From NCBI GenBank assembly GCA_963788325.1, contig CAWBGJ010000009.1, forward strand, positions 372,001 through 436,000: DNA of 64,000 nt. Direction: 5' to 3'. The position numbers and the translations under genes were made by a program. The notes below the pieces were generated by a model. It was not told the origin of the DNA, searched no databases, and was given only the letters and a program-made list of their open reading frames with translations. Positions 1-7,092 of the stretch are shown here, piece after piece (the stretch's first letter is position 1; the number at the start of each line of letters is the position of its first letter). This DNA is from Prado023 sp963788325. Its GTDB lineage: Bacteria; Actinomycetota; Actinomycetes; S36-B12; CAIYMF01.

Positions 1-34
1 AGGAAGTCCGCGAGGCGGCACGGGGAGCCCTGGT

Positions 35-63
35 TTGGGTCGGCTGGCCGGGTGCGGCATAAT
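35..63 (+). promoter_or_regulatory. Putative promoter of the tRNA-Gly gene
   Basis: A -35-like TTGGGT (35-40) is separated by 17 bases from a -10-like CATAAT (58-63), about 35 bases before the tRNA gene. Spacing is ideal for a housekeeping sigma factor. It is a match by eye only. Confidence 0.45.
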
Positions 64-97
64 CTCAGGGGTCGTCGTCACTGCTGTGGCGACGCCT

Positions 98-171
98 GCG
101 GATGTAGTTCAATGGTAGAACATCAGCTTCCCAAGCTGACAGTGCGGGTTCGATTCCCGTCATCCGCTCCA
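98..171 (+). tRNA. tRNA-Gly, anticodon CCC
   Basis: The acceptor stem pairs GCGGATG (98-104) with CATCCGC (161-167). The discriminator is U and CCA is encoded (169-171). The anticodon arm is TCAGC / loop TTCCCAA / GCTGA with anticodon CCC at 130-132, reading GGG. The T arm carries GGTTCGATTCC. All arms are intact. It stands alone, followed by a hairpin terminator. Confidence 0.97.
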
Positions 172-177
172 CCGAAA

Positions 178-217
178 AAGGGCCTCTCACCAGCACAAGC
201 GCCGGCCGGAGGCCCTT
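178..217 (+). terminator. Hairpin terminator after tRNA-Gly
   Basis: AAGGGCCTC (178-186) pairs with GAGGCCCTT (209-217): nine base pairs with a 22-base loop, followed by a short pyrimidine-rich CTTC. The position right after the tRNA fits transcription termination. Confidence 0.7.
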
Positions 218-222
218 CTTCA

Positions 223-524
223 TGCGTCCTGGTAGTGCCCCGCGATGCCCGTTTCGTGCGACAAATGGCAGTCTCTGGGTGCACGTTCGTTGCACGGCCG
301 ATCGCCTGAGGACGGTCAGGGGTCGAAGCCCGGATATGGCTCGGGTTGAGTCCGTTCCGCGCATGGAATGCACCATGGCGCCTGATTCGCCCGGTTAACC
401 CTGGGGCAGGGGCGAAACGAGGAGTGTGCGTTGTTTCGTCGGCTCGGATCGTCGCGGACCTGCGCCGGACGCGGGAGGGCGTCCAGGAGCAGGGCTCCGA
501 TCCGGGCCAGCCGAGACCACGCAG
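223..524. other. Intergenic stretch, no convincing gene
   Basis: About 300 bases lie between the tRNA terminator and the toxin-antitoxin promoter. Open frames here are short, have no ribosome binding site and encode nothing I recognise. No direct repeat of the tRNA 3' end that would mark an integrated element was seen. Confidence 0.5.
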
Positions 525-543
525 TGCTAGCATTGACAGCATA
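525..543 (+). promoter_or_regulatory. Putative autoregulatory operator/promoter of the toxin-antitoxin pair
   Basis: The palindrome TGCTAGCA (525-532) is followed by a second AGCA half (538-541). A -10-like TAGCAT (528-533) lies inside it, about 28 bases before the antitoxin start. Ribbon-helix-helix antitoxins commonly bind such palindromes over their own promoter. Assigned by position and symmetry only. Confidence 0.4.
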
Positions 544-560
544 TGAGAGGGGTGAGTGCC

Positions 561-800
561 ATGAGCGTGGTGACCATTCGCGACCTGGATCCACGGGTGA
601 AGGCCGGCCTGCAGCGACGGGCTGCAGAGCACGGCCGGTCCATGGAGGCCGAGGCTCGGGCGATCCTTGCTGAGGCTGTCCTACCTCCCGGCGAAGGGCT
701 GTTCACCGCCCTGCACCGGACGTTCGCTGACCTCGGTGGGGCGGATCTTGAGCTCCCGTCGCGGACCGCGGACCGCCCGCCGGTGGAGTTCAGCGCGTGA
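561..800 (+). CDS. FitA/VapB-type ribbon-helix-helix antitoxin
   Basis: A 79-residue protein whose N-terminus (VVTIRDLDPRVKAGLQRRA) is the strand plus first helix of an Arc/CopG-like ribbon-helix-helix fold. The following GRSMEAEARAILAEAV is the second helix typical of FitA antitoxins. The acidic, proline-containing C-terminus would wrap the toxin. I chose the ATG at 561 over one at 543 because GAGAGGGG sits eight bases upstream. The stop overlaps the toxin start by four bases, the usual coupling in type II toxin-antitoxin operons. Expected role: neutralise the PIN toxin and repress the operon. Confidence 0.85.
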   Translation: MSVVTIRDLDPRVKAGLQRRAAEHGRSMEAEARAILAEAVLPPGEGLFTALHRTFADLGGADLELPSRTADRPPVEFSA

Positions 801-1219
801 TCATCCTGGACACCAACGTCGTTTCCGAGCTGATGCGTCCTGCCGGTGACCCACGGGTGCTCAATTGGATGCGCGAGACCAGCGATGGGGACCTCGCGAC
901 CACGGCCATCACGGTCGCCGAGATCGAATACGCACTGGCGAGACTGCCCGGCGGATCGCGGGCCGAGGCGCTGCGGACGGCCGCGGCCGGGCTGTGGGAG
1001 TCGTTCGCCACAACAATCCTGCCGTTCGACGTCGCCGCGGCTCGCAACTACGGTTCCCTGATGGCCGCGCGTGAACGTGCCGGCCGGCCGACGAGCGCTT
1101 TCGATGCCCAGATCGCCGCCATTGCGAAGGTCCACAAGGCCAAAGTCGCCACTCGGAACGTCGCCGACTTCCAAGGCATGGGACTCAAGCTGATCGACCC
1201 GTGGGCCCACACCCGGTGA
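797..1219 (+). CDS. FitB/VapC-type PIN-domain ribonuclease toxin
   Basis: A 140-residue single PIN domain starting at GTG, overlapping the antitoxin stop. The acidic site of the family is present: D5 in MIILDTNVVSELM, E42 in TVAEIEYAL, D103 in AFDAQIAAIA and D124 in RNVADFQGMGL. Such toxins are Mg2+-dependent RNases that cleave specific RNAs, often tRNAs, when the antitoxin is lost. Length and motifs look intact, so the module is probably functional. Its place between a tRNA gene and a transporter remnant suggests arrival by horizontal transfer. Confidence 0.88.
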   Translation: MIILDTNVVSELMRPAGDPRVLNWMRETSDGDLATTAITVAEIEYALARLPGGSRAEALRTAAAGLWESFATTILPFDVAAARNYGSLMAARERAGRPTSAFDAQIAAIAKVHKAKVATRNVADFQGMGLKLIDPWAHTR

Positions 1220-1497
1220 CCCCGGAGATCGCCCAGTTCGTGATGGTGCTCGACCAGTCGGTGATGAACGTCTCGATCAGCGCCCTCGTGGCGGACTTCG
1301 ACACGACGGTCACCACGATCCAGGCCGTCATCACGCTGTACTGCCTCGTGATGGCGATGTTCATGCTGACCGGTGCCAAGGTCGGCGACATCATCGGGCG
1401 CAAGCGGGCGTTCATCGTCGGGTTGGTCATCTACGCCACCGGGTCGCTGCTGACCGCGCTCTCCCAGTCGGTGGCCATGCTCGCCCTGGGGTGGTCA
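1220..1497 (+). pseudogene. MFS drug transporter (DHA2/EmrB-like) remnant, truncated at both ends
   Basis: The translation contains QFVMVLDQSVMNVSIS and later KVGDIIGRKRAFIVGLV, the TM1 and loop 2-3 signatures of 14-TM drug:H+ antiporters. It covers only about 90 of some 500 residues. The usual hydrophobic lead-in is missing on the left, where it abuts the toxin stop. After MLALGWS (about 1497) the frame runs into unrelated sequence that belongs to the end of a reverse-strand gene. A full transporter cannot be encoded, so this is a gene fragment left by two recombination joints. Confidence 0.75.
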
Positions 1498-1510
1498 ACC
1501 GCCGTGGTGC

Positions 1511-1726
1511 TCAGCCGCGGGCCCCATCGGGCACGCGGTCGACGCACAGGGCGTTGACGTGCCCGACGACACCGTCACGCTCGAGCCGGCGTGCCACCGC
1601 CGTGGCGACCGACTCGCCGCTGACGACCAGTCGCAGGTGCGACGTTCGCAGGTGCGCCAACTCGGGGTAGGACGCGATCAGCCCGGAACCGATCCCACCG
1701 GCGACGGTCAGCTCGAACTCGATCAT
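1511..1726 (-). CDS. Small conserved-looking protein of unknown function (paralogue of its neighbour)
   Basis: A 71-residue protein whose start overlaps the stop of the upstream reverse-strand gene by four bases (ATGA), so the two are translationally coupled. No family was recognised. Its layout resembles its neighbour: a beta strand, G-x-G-x-x-x-Y-P-E/S, then a second strand and an amphipathic helix (VATAVARRLERDGVVGHV), like a compact alpha-beta domain. The pair sits back to back with a LuxR-type ATPase regulator. I cannot assign a function. Confidence 0.55.
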   Translation of the reverse strand: MIEFELTVAGGIGSGLIASYPELAHLRTSHLRLVVSGESVATAVARRLERDGVVGHVNALCVDRVPDGARG

Positions 1727-2016
1727 GGGTGGCCCTCCGTGCGTGCCGTGGGGAACGACCCCCCGACCACCACCACGTCGTCGGTCTGGGAGGCTGCCGG
1801 GGATTCGGCGCGCGCGGCGAGCAGCTGCCGGAAGGCGACGATCTCGATGCCCAGGTCGTGCAACCGCCTGAGCAGGCCCTGCAGCTCGGCCTGGTCACGC
1901 ACCCTTCCGGTCAGCACGGACTGGACCGCGATGCTCGGGTAGTCGCTGAGCAGGTCCATGAGCAGTCCGGGCGCCACCGGACCCTGCACCACGATCTCGT
2001 ACGGCTTGGCGGCCAT
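1723..2016 (-). CDS. Small alpha/beta protein of unknown function
   Basis: A 97-residue protein read from ATG at 2016, preceded by GGGAGG five bases upstream. An earlier in-frame start at 2046 lacks such a site. It begins KPYEIVVQGPVAPGLLMDLL and has a second strand-helix unit (SVLTGRVRDQAELQGLLRR) before a variable acidic tail. The alternation of strand and helix recalls small ferredoxin-like folds, but no motif identifies a function. It is divergent from the LuxR-type regulator and coupled to a shorter paralogue, so the three may form one unit. Confidence 0.6.
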   Translation of the reverse strand: MAAKPYEIVVQGPVAPGLLMDLLSDYPSIAVQSVLTGRVRDQAELQGLLRRLHDLGIEIVAFRQLLAARAESPAASQTDDVVVVGGSFPTARTEGHP

Positions 2017-2146
2017 GCCTGCCTCCCAGGGGTTCACGCCCACCATGGCCCAGACTGGGCACCGAGCAACGCACCCGAACCGGGTAGTCCGCCGCGGACG
2101 AGGGTCAGCCTGCTCACCGACCAGGAGGGGTAGGAGGTTCTGTCAG

Positions 2147-4846
2147 GTGCACGAGATGCCGCCCCCCGCACCGGCACGGCCGATGCCGCGATGGGACGCT
2201 CCCGGCCCGCGCCGGGCGCCGCGCACGCTCCTGCCCCGCACCCCCACCCGAGGAATCCCGCGGAGAAGCGTGGACGCACTGCTCGAGGAGGCGACCGCAC
2301 GGCGACTCACCTCCGTGTGCGCCGGTCCGGGCTGGGGGAAGACGATCGCTGTCTCGGGCTGGCTGGAGCGACGCACGGCCCTGCGGGAGGCCCCGGTCGC
2401 GTGGCTGACCGCGCAGCGCCAGTCCAACAACCTGGCCTCGTTCTGGGACGACGTCATCGCGACGCTGCGATCGACTGGGGCACTGCCCGCCGACCATCCA
2501 CTCCAGTCGCTCTCTGTGTCCGCCGGCGTCTCCGAGGAGGTGCTCGCCTCGCTGCTCGACGGCCTGGAGTCCCTGCCCGGCCCCGTGCTGCTGGTCGTCG
2601 ACGACTTCCACGAGATCACCGATCCGGGTGTCCTGGACTCGGTGACCCGGACCACCCAGCGGGCCGGGATGCTGCACCTCCTGCTGCTCGGACGGATCAC
2701 CCCCGCGCTCCCGCTGCACCGGTTGCGCGTGTCCGGGGAGCTGGCGGAGGTGAACGCCGAGGACCTGGCATTCACTGCGGCCGAGATCGGGGCGCTGGCG
2801 CACGCCTCTGACCTGGACCTCACGCCGGCCCAGGTCGAGCAGGTGCTCACGCGCACCGAGGGTTGGCCGGCCGGGGTTCAGCTCGCGCTGTTGCGCGCCT
2901 CCCGGAGTGGCCCCGACGCCGTGGCCACCTTCGCCGGGACCGACCGATCGGTCGCCGAGTACCTGGTGGCCGAGGTGCTGGACCGCAATGACCCCGACAC
3001 ACGTGACTTCCTGCTGCGCACGAGTGTGACCGGGCAGATGTGCGCCGACCTGGCCGCGCAGATCGTTGCCGAGGCCCCTGCACAAGCACTGCTGGAACGG
3101 CTCGAGGAACGCAACGAGTTCGTGACCGCCATGGGCTCGGACCGGGTCTGGTTCCGCTACCACCCCCTCCTGCGGGACCTGCTCGATCACGCGTTGCGGC
3201 GCGACGATCCTGCCGCCCATCGACAGGCCTTGCAGGCGGCGGCGCGCTGGTGGGCTGAGCACGGCGACCCCATCCTGGCCATGAGCCATGCGGCCTCCGC
3301 GCAGGACTGGGAGTTGTTCGGGTCGATCTACCTCGCCGGGGCCGGACCCTCGTTGGTGGGTGTCGAACGCGGCGCGCTGGGTGAGCTGCTGGGAGCGGTT
3401 CCGTACGCGACGCTGCAGGAGGACGCTTCCCTGCACCTGGCGCAGGCAGGCGCAGCCCTGGTCGGCGGCCATCTGGGCGCCATGTCCGTGCACACCGACC
3501 GGGCAAGGACGTTGCAGGCCTCTGATACGCCCACTCGGCCAGGACAACGAGTCCTGACCGAGCTGCTCACCTGCGCCGCCGGCCGCTTCCTGGGAGACCC
3601 GCAGCAAGTGGCGCAAGCCGGCGCGGCCGCGCTGGACCTGCTTGACGTGGCCGAGCCCATGCCAGCCACGCGAGGCTACCGGCTCATCGCGACGCAGAAC
3701 CTGGGCGTGGGCCAGCTCTGGAGCGGTGACCTCGCCGGCGCCGAACGTTCGTTGAGCGAGGTCCTCGGTGCCGCGACGGAGCCCGATGTCGACCTGGCCC
3801 GACTGGGGGCCCGTGCGCACCTGGCGCTGACCCGTGCGCTCCAAGGCGACCTCGAGGGCGCTGCGGACCTGGCCACGCAAGCCCTGGACTGGGCCGCGGT
3901 ACGGGGCTGGAACACAGTCCTGCAGGCACGGCCCGCGCACACGGCCCTGGCCTTGGTCCGCCTAGTGCGCGGTGAGGCCGACGCCGCAGCTGCGGCGATC
4001 GCTGCAGGACTTGCTGCGGTGGTCGGCGGCGTCGAGCTGCTGCCGACCGCTGCGCTGCACGCGATGCACGCCGAGGCGGCCCTCTCGCAGGGCCGGCTGC
4101 GCGCCGCCGGGCAATCCATGCGCCAGGCATCGGCCAGCGCACAGGTGGGGCGGGCCGAGGGCGTCATCGTCGAGGTCCTGGCCCACGCCGCCACGGAGGT
4201 TTTCCTGGTGGGGCTGGCCGACGGCGCCGGCTCGACCCTCAAGGCTGAGCTCCCACCCGAGACCCCCCTGCTGGCCAGCTGCGTTGCCCGCAGGCAGCTG
4301 GCCGCCGGCGATCCCCAGGTCGCCTGTCGCACCGCTGAGGCAGTGGTGGCCGCCGAGGAGCAGGAGACCCTCTTCGACCGAATCGCACTCGTGGAGGCCT
4401 GGCTGGTGATCGCCGTGGCCAAGGACCAGAGCTGGGCCGCCGACCAGGCCACCCACGCGATGGCCCGGGCAGTGGCGATCGCACGGCCACAGGGGTTGGT
4501 ACGCCCCTTCCAGGTGACCCGATCCGCGCGCGTGTCGATCCTGCTCGCTGCAGTGCAGCGCGACGCGGGGGAGGAGGACCCGTTCGTGACCCACCTGCTG
4601 TACAGCCTGCGCGACGCCGGACCGCGGGCTTCCGAGCCCGAGCCCCTGTCCGAGCCACTCACCGAGCGCGAGTTGGCGATGTTGCGCGCCCTACCCACGA
4701 TGCGCAGCAACACCGAGATCGCGGCCGACACCTACTTGTCGGTCAACACCGTCAAGGCCCACCTGAAGGGCCTGTTCCGCAAGTTGGGGGTCTCCAGTCG
4801 TCGGGAGGCGGTGGAACGAGGCCGGGATCTGGGCCTGCTCGACTGA
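2147..4846 (+). CDS. MalT-like LuxR-family transcriptional regulator with STAND ATPase domain
   Basis: An 899-residue regulator. The P-loop is GPGWGKT (residues 60-66), Walker B is VLLVVDDFHE (about 150), and a long helical TPR-like middle follows. The C-terminal LuxR HTH (about 838-899) contains LTERELAMLRALPTMRSNTEI and VNTVKAHLKGLF. Members bind ATP and an effector, oligomerise and activate promoters. I chose GTG at 2147 because AGGAGG lies nine bases upstream; ATG at 2156 is the alternative. The effector is unknown. It probably controls neighbours, either the divergent small genes or the downstream membrane and redox genes. This last point is inferred from position only. Confidence 0.85.
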   Translation: MHEMPPPAPARPMPRWDAPGPRRAPRTLLPRTPTRGIPRRSVDALLEEATARRLTSVCAGPGWGKTIAVSGWLERRTALREAPVAWLTAQRQSNNLASFWDDVIATLRSTGALPADHPLQSLSVSAGVSEEVLASLLDGLESLPGPVLLVVDDFHEITDPGVLDSVTRTTQRAGMLHLLLLGRITPALPLHRLRVSGELAEVNAEDLAFTAAEIGALAHASDLDLTPAQVEQVLTRTEGWPAGVQLALLRASRSGPDAVATFAGTDRSVAEYLVAEVLDRNDPDTRDFLLRTSVTGQMCADLAAQIVAEAPAQALLERLEERNEFVTAMGSDRVWFRYHPLLRDLLDHALRRDDPAAHRQALQAAARWWAEHGDPILAMSHAASAQDWELFGSIYLAGAGPSLVGVERGALGELLGAVPYATLQEDASLHLAQAGAALVGGHLGAMSVHTDRARTLQASDTPTRPGQRVLTELLTCAAGRFLGDPQQVAQAGAAALDLLDVAEPMPATRGYRLIATQNLGVGQLWSGDLAGAERSLSEVLGAATEPDVDLARLGARAHLALTRALQGDLEGAADLATQALDWAAVRGWNTVLQARPAHTALALVRLVRGEADAAAAAIAAGLAAVVGGVELLPTAALHAMHAEAALSQGRLRAAGQSMRQASASAQVGRAEGVIVEVLAHAATEVFLVGLADGAGSTLKAELPPETPLLASCVARRQLAAGDPQVACRTAEAVVAAEEQETLFDRIALVEAWLVIAVAKDQSWAADQATHAMARAVAIARPQGLVRPFQVTRSARVSILLAAVQRDAGEEDPFVTHLLYSLRDAGPRASEPEPLSEPLTERELAMLRALPTMRSNTEIAADTYLSVNTVKAHLKGLFRKLGVSSRREAVERGRDLGLLD

Positions 4847-4915
4847 GCGGGACGTGTGCCCGGATTACCCGGATGGGGTGAGGTGGGAGCCTCTCGGGCG
4901 GGTAATGCTGGGCGC

Positions 4916-5350
4916 ATGACAACAGATCCCACCTTCACAGACGACATCCAGGCCGGCAGTTCCTCGGACACCGCAGTCGGCATCGCCCTGTTCGGGGCCA
5001 GCCTCATGATCATGGCCGGGGTGTTCCAGGCGATCCAGGGCATCGTGGCCCTGGCCAACGACACGTTCTACGTGCTCGGCGACGAGTACGTTTTCCAGTT
5101 CGACCTCACCTCCTGGGGGTGGGCGCACCTGGCGCTCGGGGCGCTGCTGATCCTCACCGGCGCCTTCCTCATGGCCGGTGCCACCTGGGCACGGTGGACC
5201 GGCGTCGTCCTGGCCGGCGTGAGCGCGGTGGCCAACTTCCTGTGGCTGCCCTACTACCCCCTGTGGAGCATCCTGGTGATCGCCATCGATGTGGCGATCA
5301 TCTGGGCCCTCACCGCCCATGGCCGTTCGATCGACGCAGCGCTGAAGTAG
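4916..5350 (+). CDS. DUF7144-family four-helix membrane protein
   Basis: A 144-residue integral membrane protein with four hydrophobic segments. It shows the family pattern: AGVFQAIQGIVAL in the first helix, then WGWAHLALGALLILTGAFLM, GATWARWTGVVLAG and YPLWSILVIAIDVAIIWAL, ending in AHG. The function of the family is not established; members are frequent near stress genes in actinobacteria. The start has no Shine-Dalgarno site, but a weak -10-like TAATGC (4903-4908) lies seven bases before the ATG, so it may be leaderless. Confidence 0.82.
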   Translation: MTTDPTFTDDIQAGSSSDTAVGIALFGASLMIMAGVFQAIQGIVALANDTFYVLGDEYVFQFDLTSWGWAHLALGALLILTGAFLMAGATWARWTGVVLAGVSAVANFLWLPYYPLWSILVIAIDVAIIWALTAHGRSIDAALK

Positions 5351-5383
5351 TCCAACTCACCGAGAAGCGAGAGGCGTAGAGAT

Positions 5384-7078
5384 ATGAGAACCATCATCGT
5401 GGGCGGGGTCGCCGGCGGAGCATCGTGCGCAGCCCGGCTGCGCCGACTCGACGAGTCGTGCGAGATCGTGCTCGTGGAGCGGGGACCCTACATGTCCTAC
5501 GCCAACTGCGGCCTGCCCTACCACATCGGCGAGGTGATCGAGGCGGAGCGGGCGCTGCTCGTGGCCAGTGCCGAGTTGTTCCGCGGCCAGTTCAACGTCG
5601 ACGCCCGCGTGCTCACCGAGGCGGTCTCCATCGACGCCGGAGCCCGCACCATCGACCTGCGCGACGTCACGACCGGCGAGGTGAGCACCGAGTCCTACGA
5701 CACCCTCGTGCTGTCCCCCGGCGCCAGGACGGTGCGCCCGCCGATCCCGGGCATCGACCTGCCGGGGATCTTCGAGGTGCGCACCGTGCCCGACGCGCGG
5801 GAGATCAAGGAGTGGATCGCCCAAGGAACCTCATTCCTGACCGGGATGGACTCCTACTCGGGGTGGCAGACCGTGCGGCCCACCAAGCACGCGGTCGTGG
5901 TCGGCGGCGGCTTCATCGGCCTGGAGACCGCGGAGAACCTGGCCCACGTGGGGTTCGACGTCACCGTCATCGAGATGGCCGACCAGCTGCTCGCCCCCCT
6001 GGACCCGGAGTTCGCCCGGGCGGCCACGGAGCGCCTCGAGCAGAACGGCGTCAACGTGACGCTCAGCGACGGCGTGGCCAGATTCGAGCAGGCGGGCCCG
6101 GACGACCAGTCCCTGGTCGTCACCACGCAGTCGGGGGCGCGCTACCCGGCCGACGTCGTGATCGTCTCCCTGGGCGTGCGGCCCGACACCGCGTTGGCCC
6201 AGTCCGCCGGGCTGGAGATCGGCGCGCGCGGCGGCATCCGGGTCGATGACCAGATGCGCACCTCCGACCCGCACATCTTCGCCGTGGGTGACGCCATCGA
6301 GGTCAAGGACTTCCAGACCGGCGAGTGGACCCTCATGGCCCTGGCCGGCCCAGCCAACCGGCAGGGCCGGATCGCGGCCGAGGTGATCTGCGGCCGCGAC
6401 TCCACCTTCCGCGGCGTGCAGGGCACAGCCGTCATCGGGCTGTTCGGGGCCACGCTCGCGTGGACCGGGCAGAACGAGAAGGCGTTGGCCCGCCGGGGCG
6501 ACACCGACTTCGAGAAGGTCTACCTGTTCCCGAACTCGCACGCCGGCTACTACCCGGGGGCCAAGCCGACGGTGCTCAAGGTCCTGTTCCGCACGTCCGA
6601 TGGCCGCCTCCTCGGGGCCCAGGGGGCTGGCGAGGATGGCGTGGACAAGCGGATCGGCCACCTGGCGATGGCCATCCAGTTCGGCGCCACGGTCTATGAC
6701 CTCGAGGAGTCCGAGCTCTGCTACGCCCCGCCGTTCGGCAGCGCCAAGGACCCGGTGAACTTCGCCGGCATGGTCGCCGCCGACGTGCTGCGCGGGGACA
6801 TGCCGCTCACCCACTGGTTCGCCGACCCGGACGCACTGATCCTCGATGTGCGCAACGGCCCGGAACTGGCCGTGGAGGGCGTCGAGGGATCGGTGCACAT
6901 CCCGCTGGCCGAGCTGCGCGCCCGGCTCGACGAGCTGCCCCGCGACCGTGAGATCCACGTGCTCTGCCGTTCGGCTCAGCGCGCCTACTACGCCACGCGT
7001 GTGCTGGTCCAGAACGGGTTCACCGCCAAGGTGATCTCTGGTGGCATGCTGTCACACGCCATGCTGGCCGCACGTTGA
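5384..7078 (+). CDS. CoA-disulfide/persulfide reductase with C-terminal rhodanese domain
   Basis: A 564-residue flavoprotein. It has an N-terminal FAD motif (VGGVAGGASCAARLRRLD), the active cysteine C42 in YANCGLPYH, an NAD(P)H motif (VVVGGGFIGLETAENL), a second FAD motif (IFAVGDAIEV) and a C-terminal rhodanese domain (about 480-564) with LDVRNGPEL and catalytic C528 in LCRSAQR. Fused CoADR-RHD enzymes reduce CoA persulfides and polysulfides with NADH, producing sulfide. It lies just upstream of a P-type ATPase (15-base gap), so the two are probably co-transcribed. It links this operon to the sulfur genes at 15.6-18.9 kb. Confidence 0.9.
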   Translation: MRTIIVGGVAGGASCAARLRRLDESCEIVLVERGPYMSYANCGLPYHIGEVIEAERALLVASAELFRGQFNVDARVLTEAVSIDAGARTIDLRDVTTGEVSTESYDTLVLSPGARTVRPPIPGIDLPGIFEVRTVPDAREIKEWIAQGTSFLTGMDSYSGWQTVRPTKHAVVVGGGFIGLETAENLAHVGFDVTVIEMADQLLAPLDPEFARAATERLEQNGVNVTLSDGVARFEQAGPDDQSLVVTTQSGARYPADVVIVSLGVRPDTALAQSAGLEIGARGGIRVDDQMRTSDPHIFAVGDAIEVKDFQTGEWTLMALAGPANRQGRIAAEVICGRDSTFRGVQGTAVIGLFGATLAWTGQNEKALARRGDTDFEKVYLFPNSHAGYYPGAKPTVLKVLFRTSDGRLLGAQGAGEDGVDKRIGHLAMAIQFGATVYDLEESELCYAPPFGSAKDPVNFAGMVAADVLRGDMPLTHWFADPDALILDVRNGPELAVEGVEGSVHIPLAELRARLDELPRDREIHVLCRSAQRAYYATRVLVQNGFTAKVISGGMLSHAMLAAR

Positions 7079-7092
7079 CCCTGGAGGTCCCG

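Noticed and set aside
65..376. Reverse-strand open frame across tRNA-Gly reading MTGIEPALSAWEAD
   Set aside because: This is the well-known false protein made by translating the complement of a tRNA gene; no ribosome site and no real homology.
98..1500. Integrative element at tRNA-Gly with att repeats
   Set aside because: No second copy of the tRNA 3' end and no integrase were found in the window; only the weaker remnant idea is kept.
2114..3940. 608-codon open frame antisense to the LuxR regulator
   Set aside because: Typical high-GC shadow frame: low-complexity Arg/Gly/Gln composition, and the plus strand encodes clear domains.
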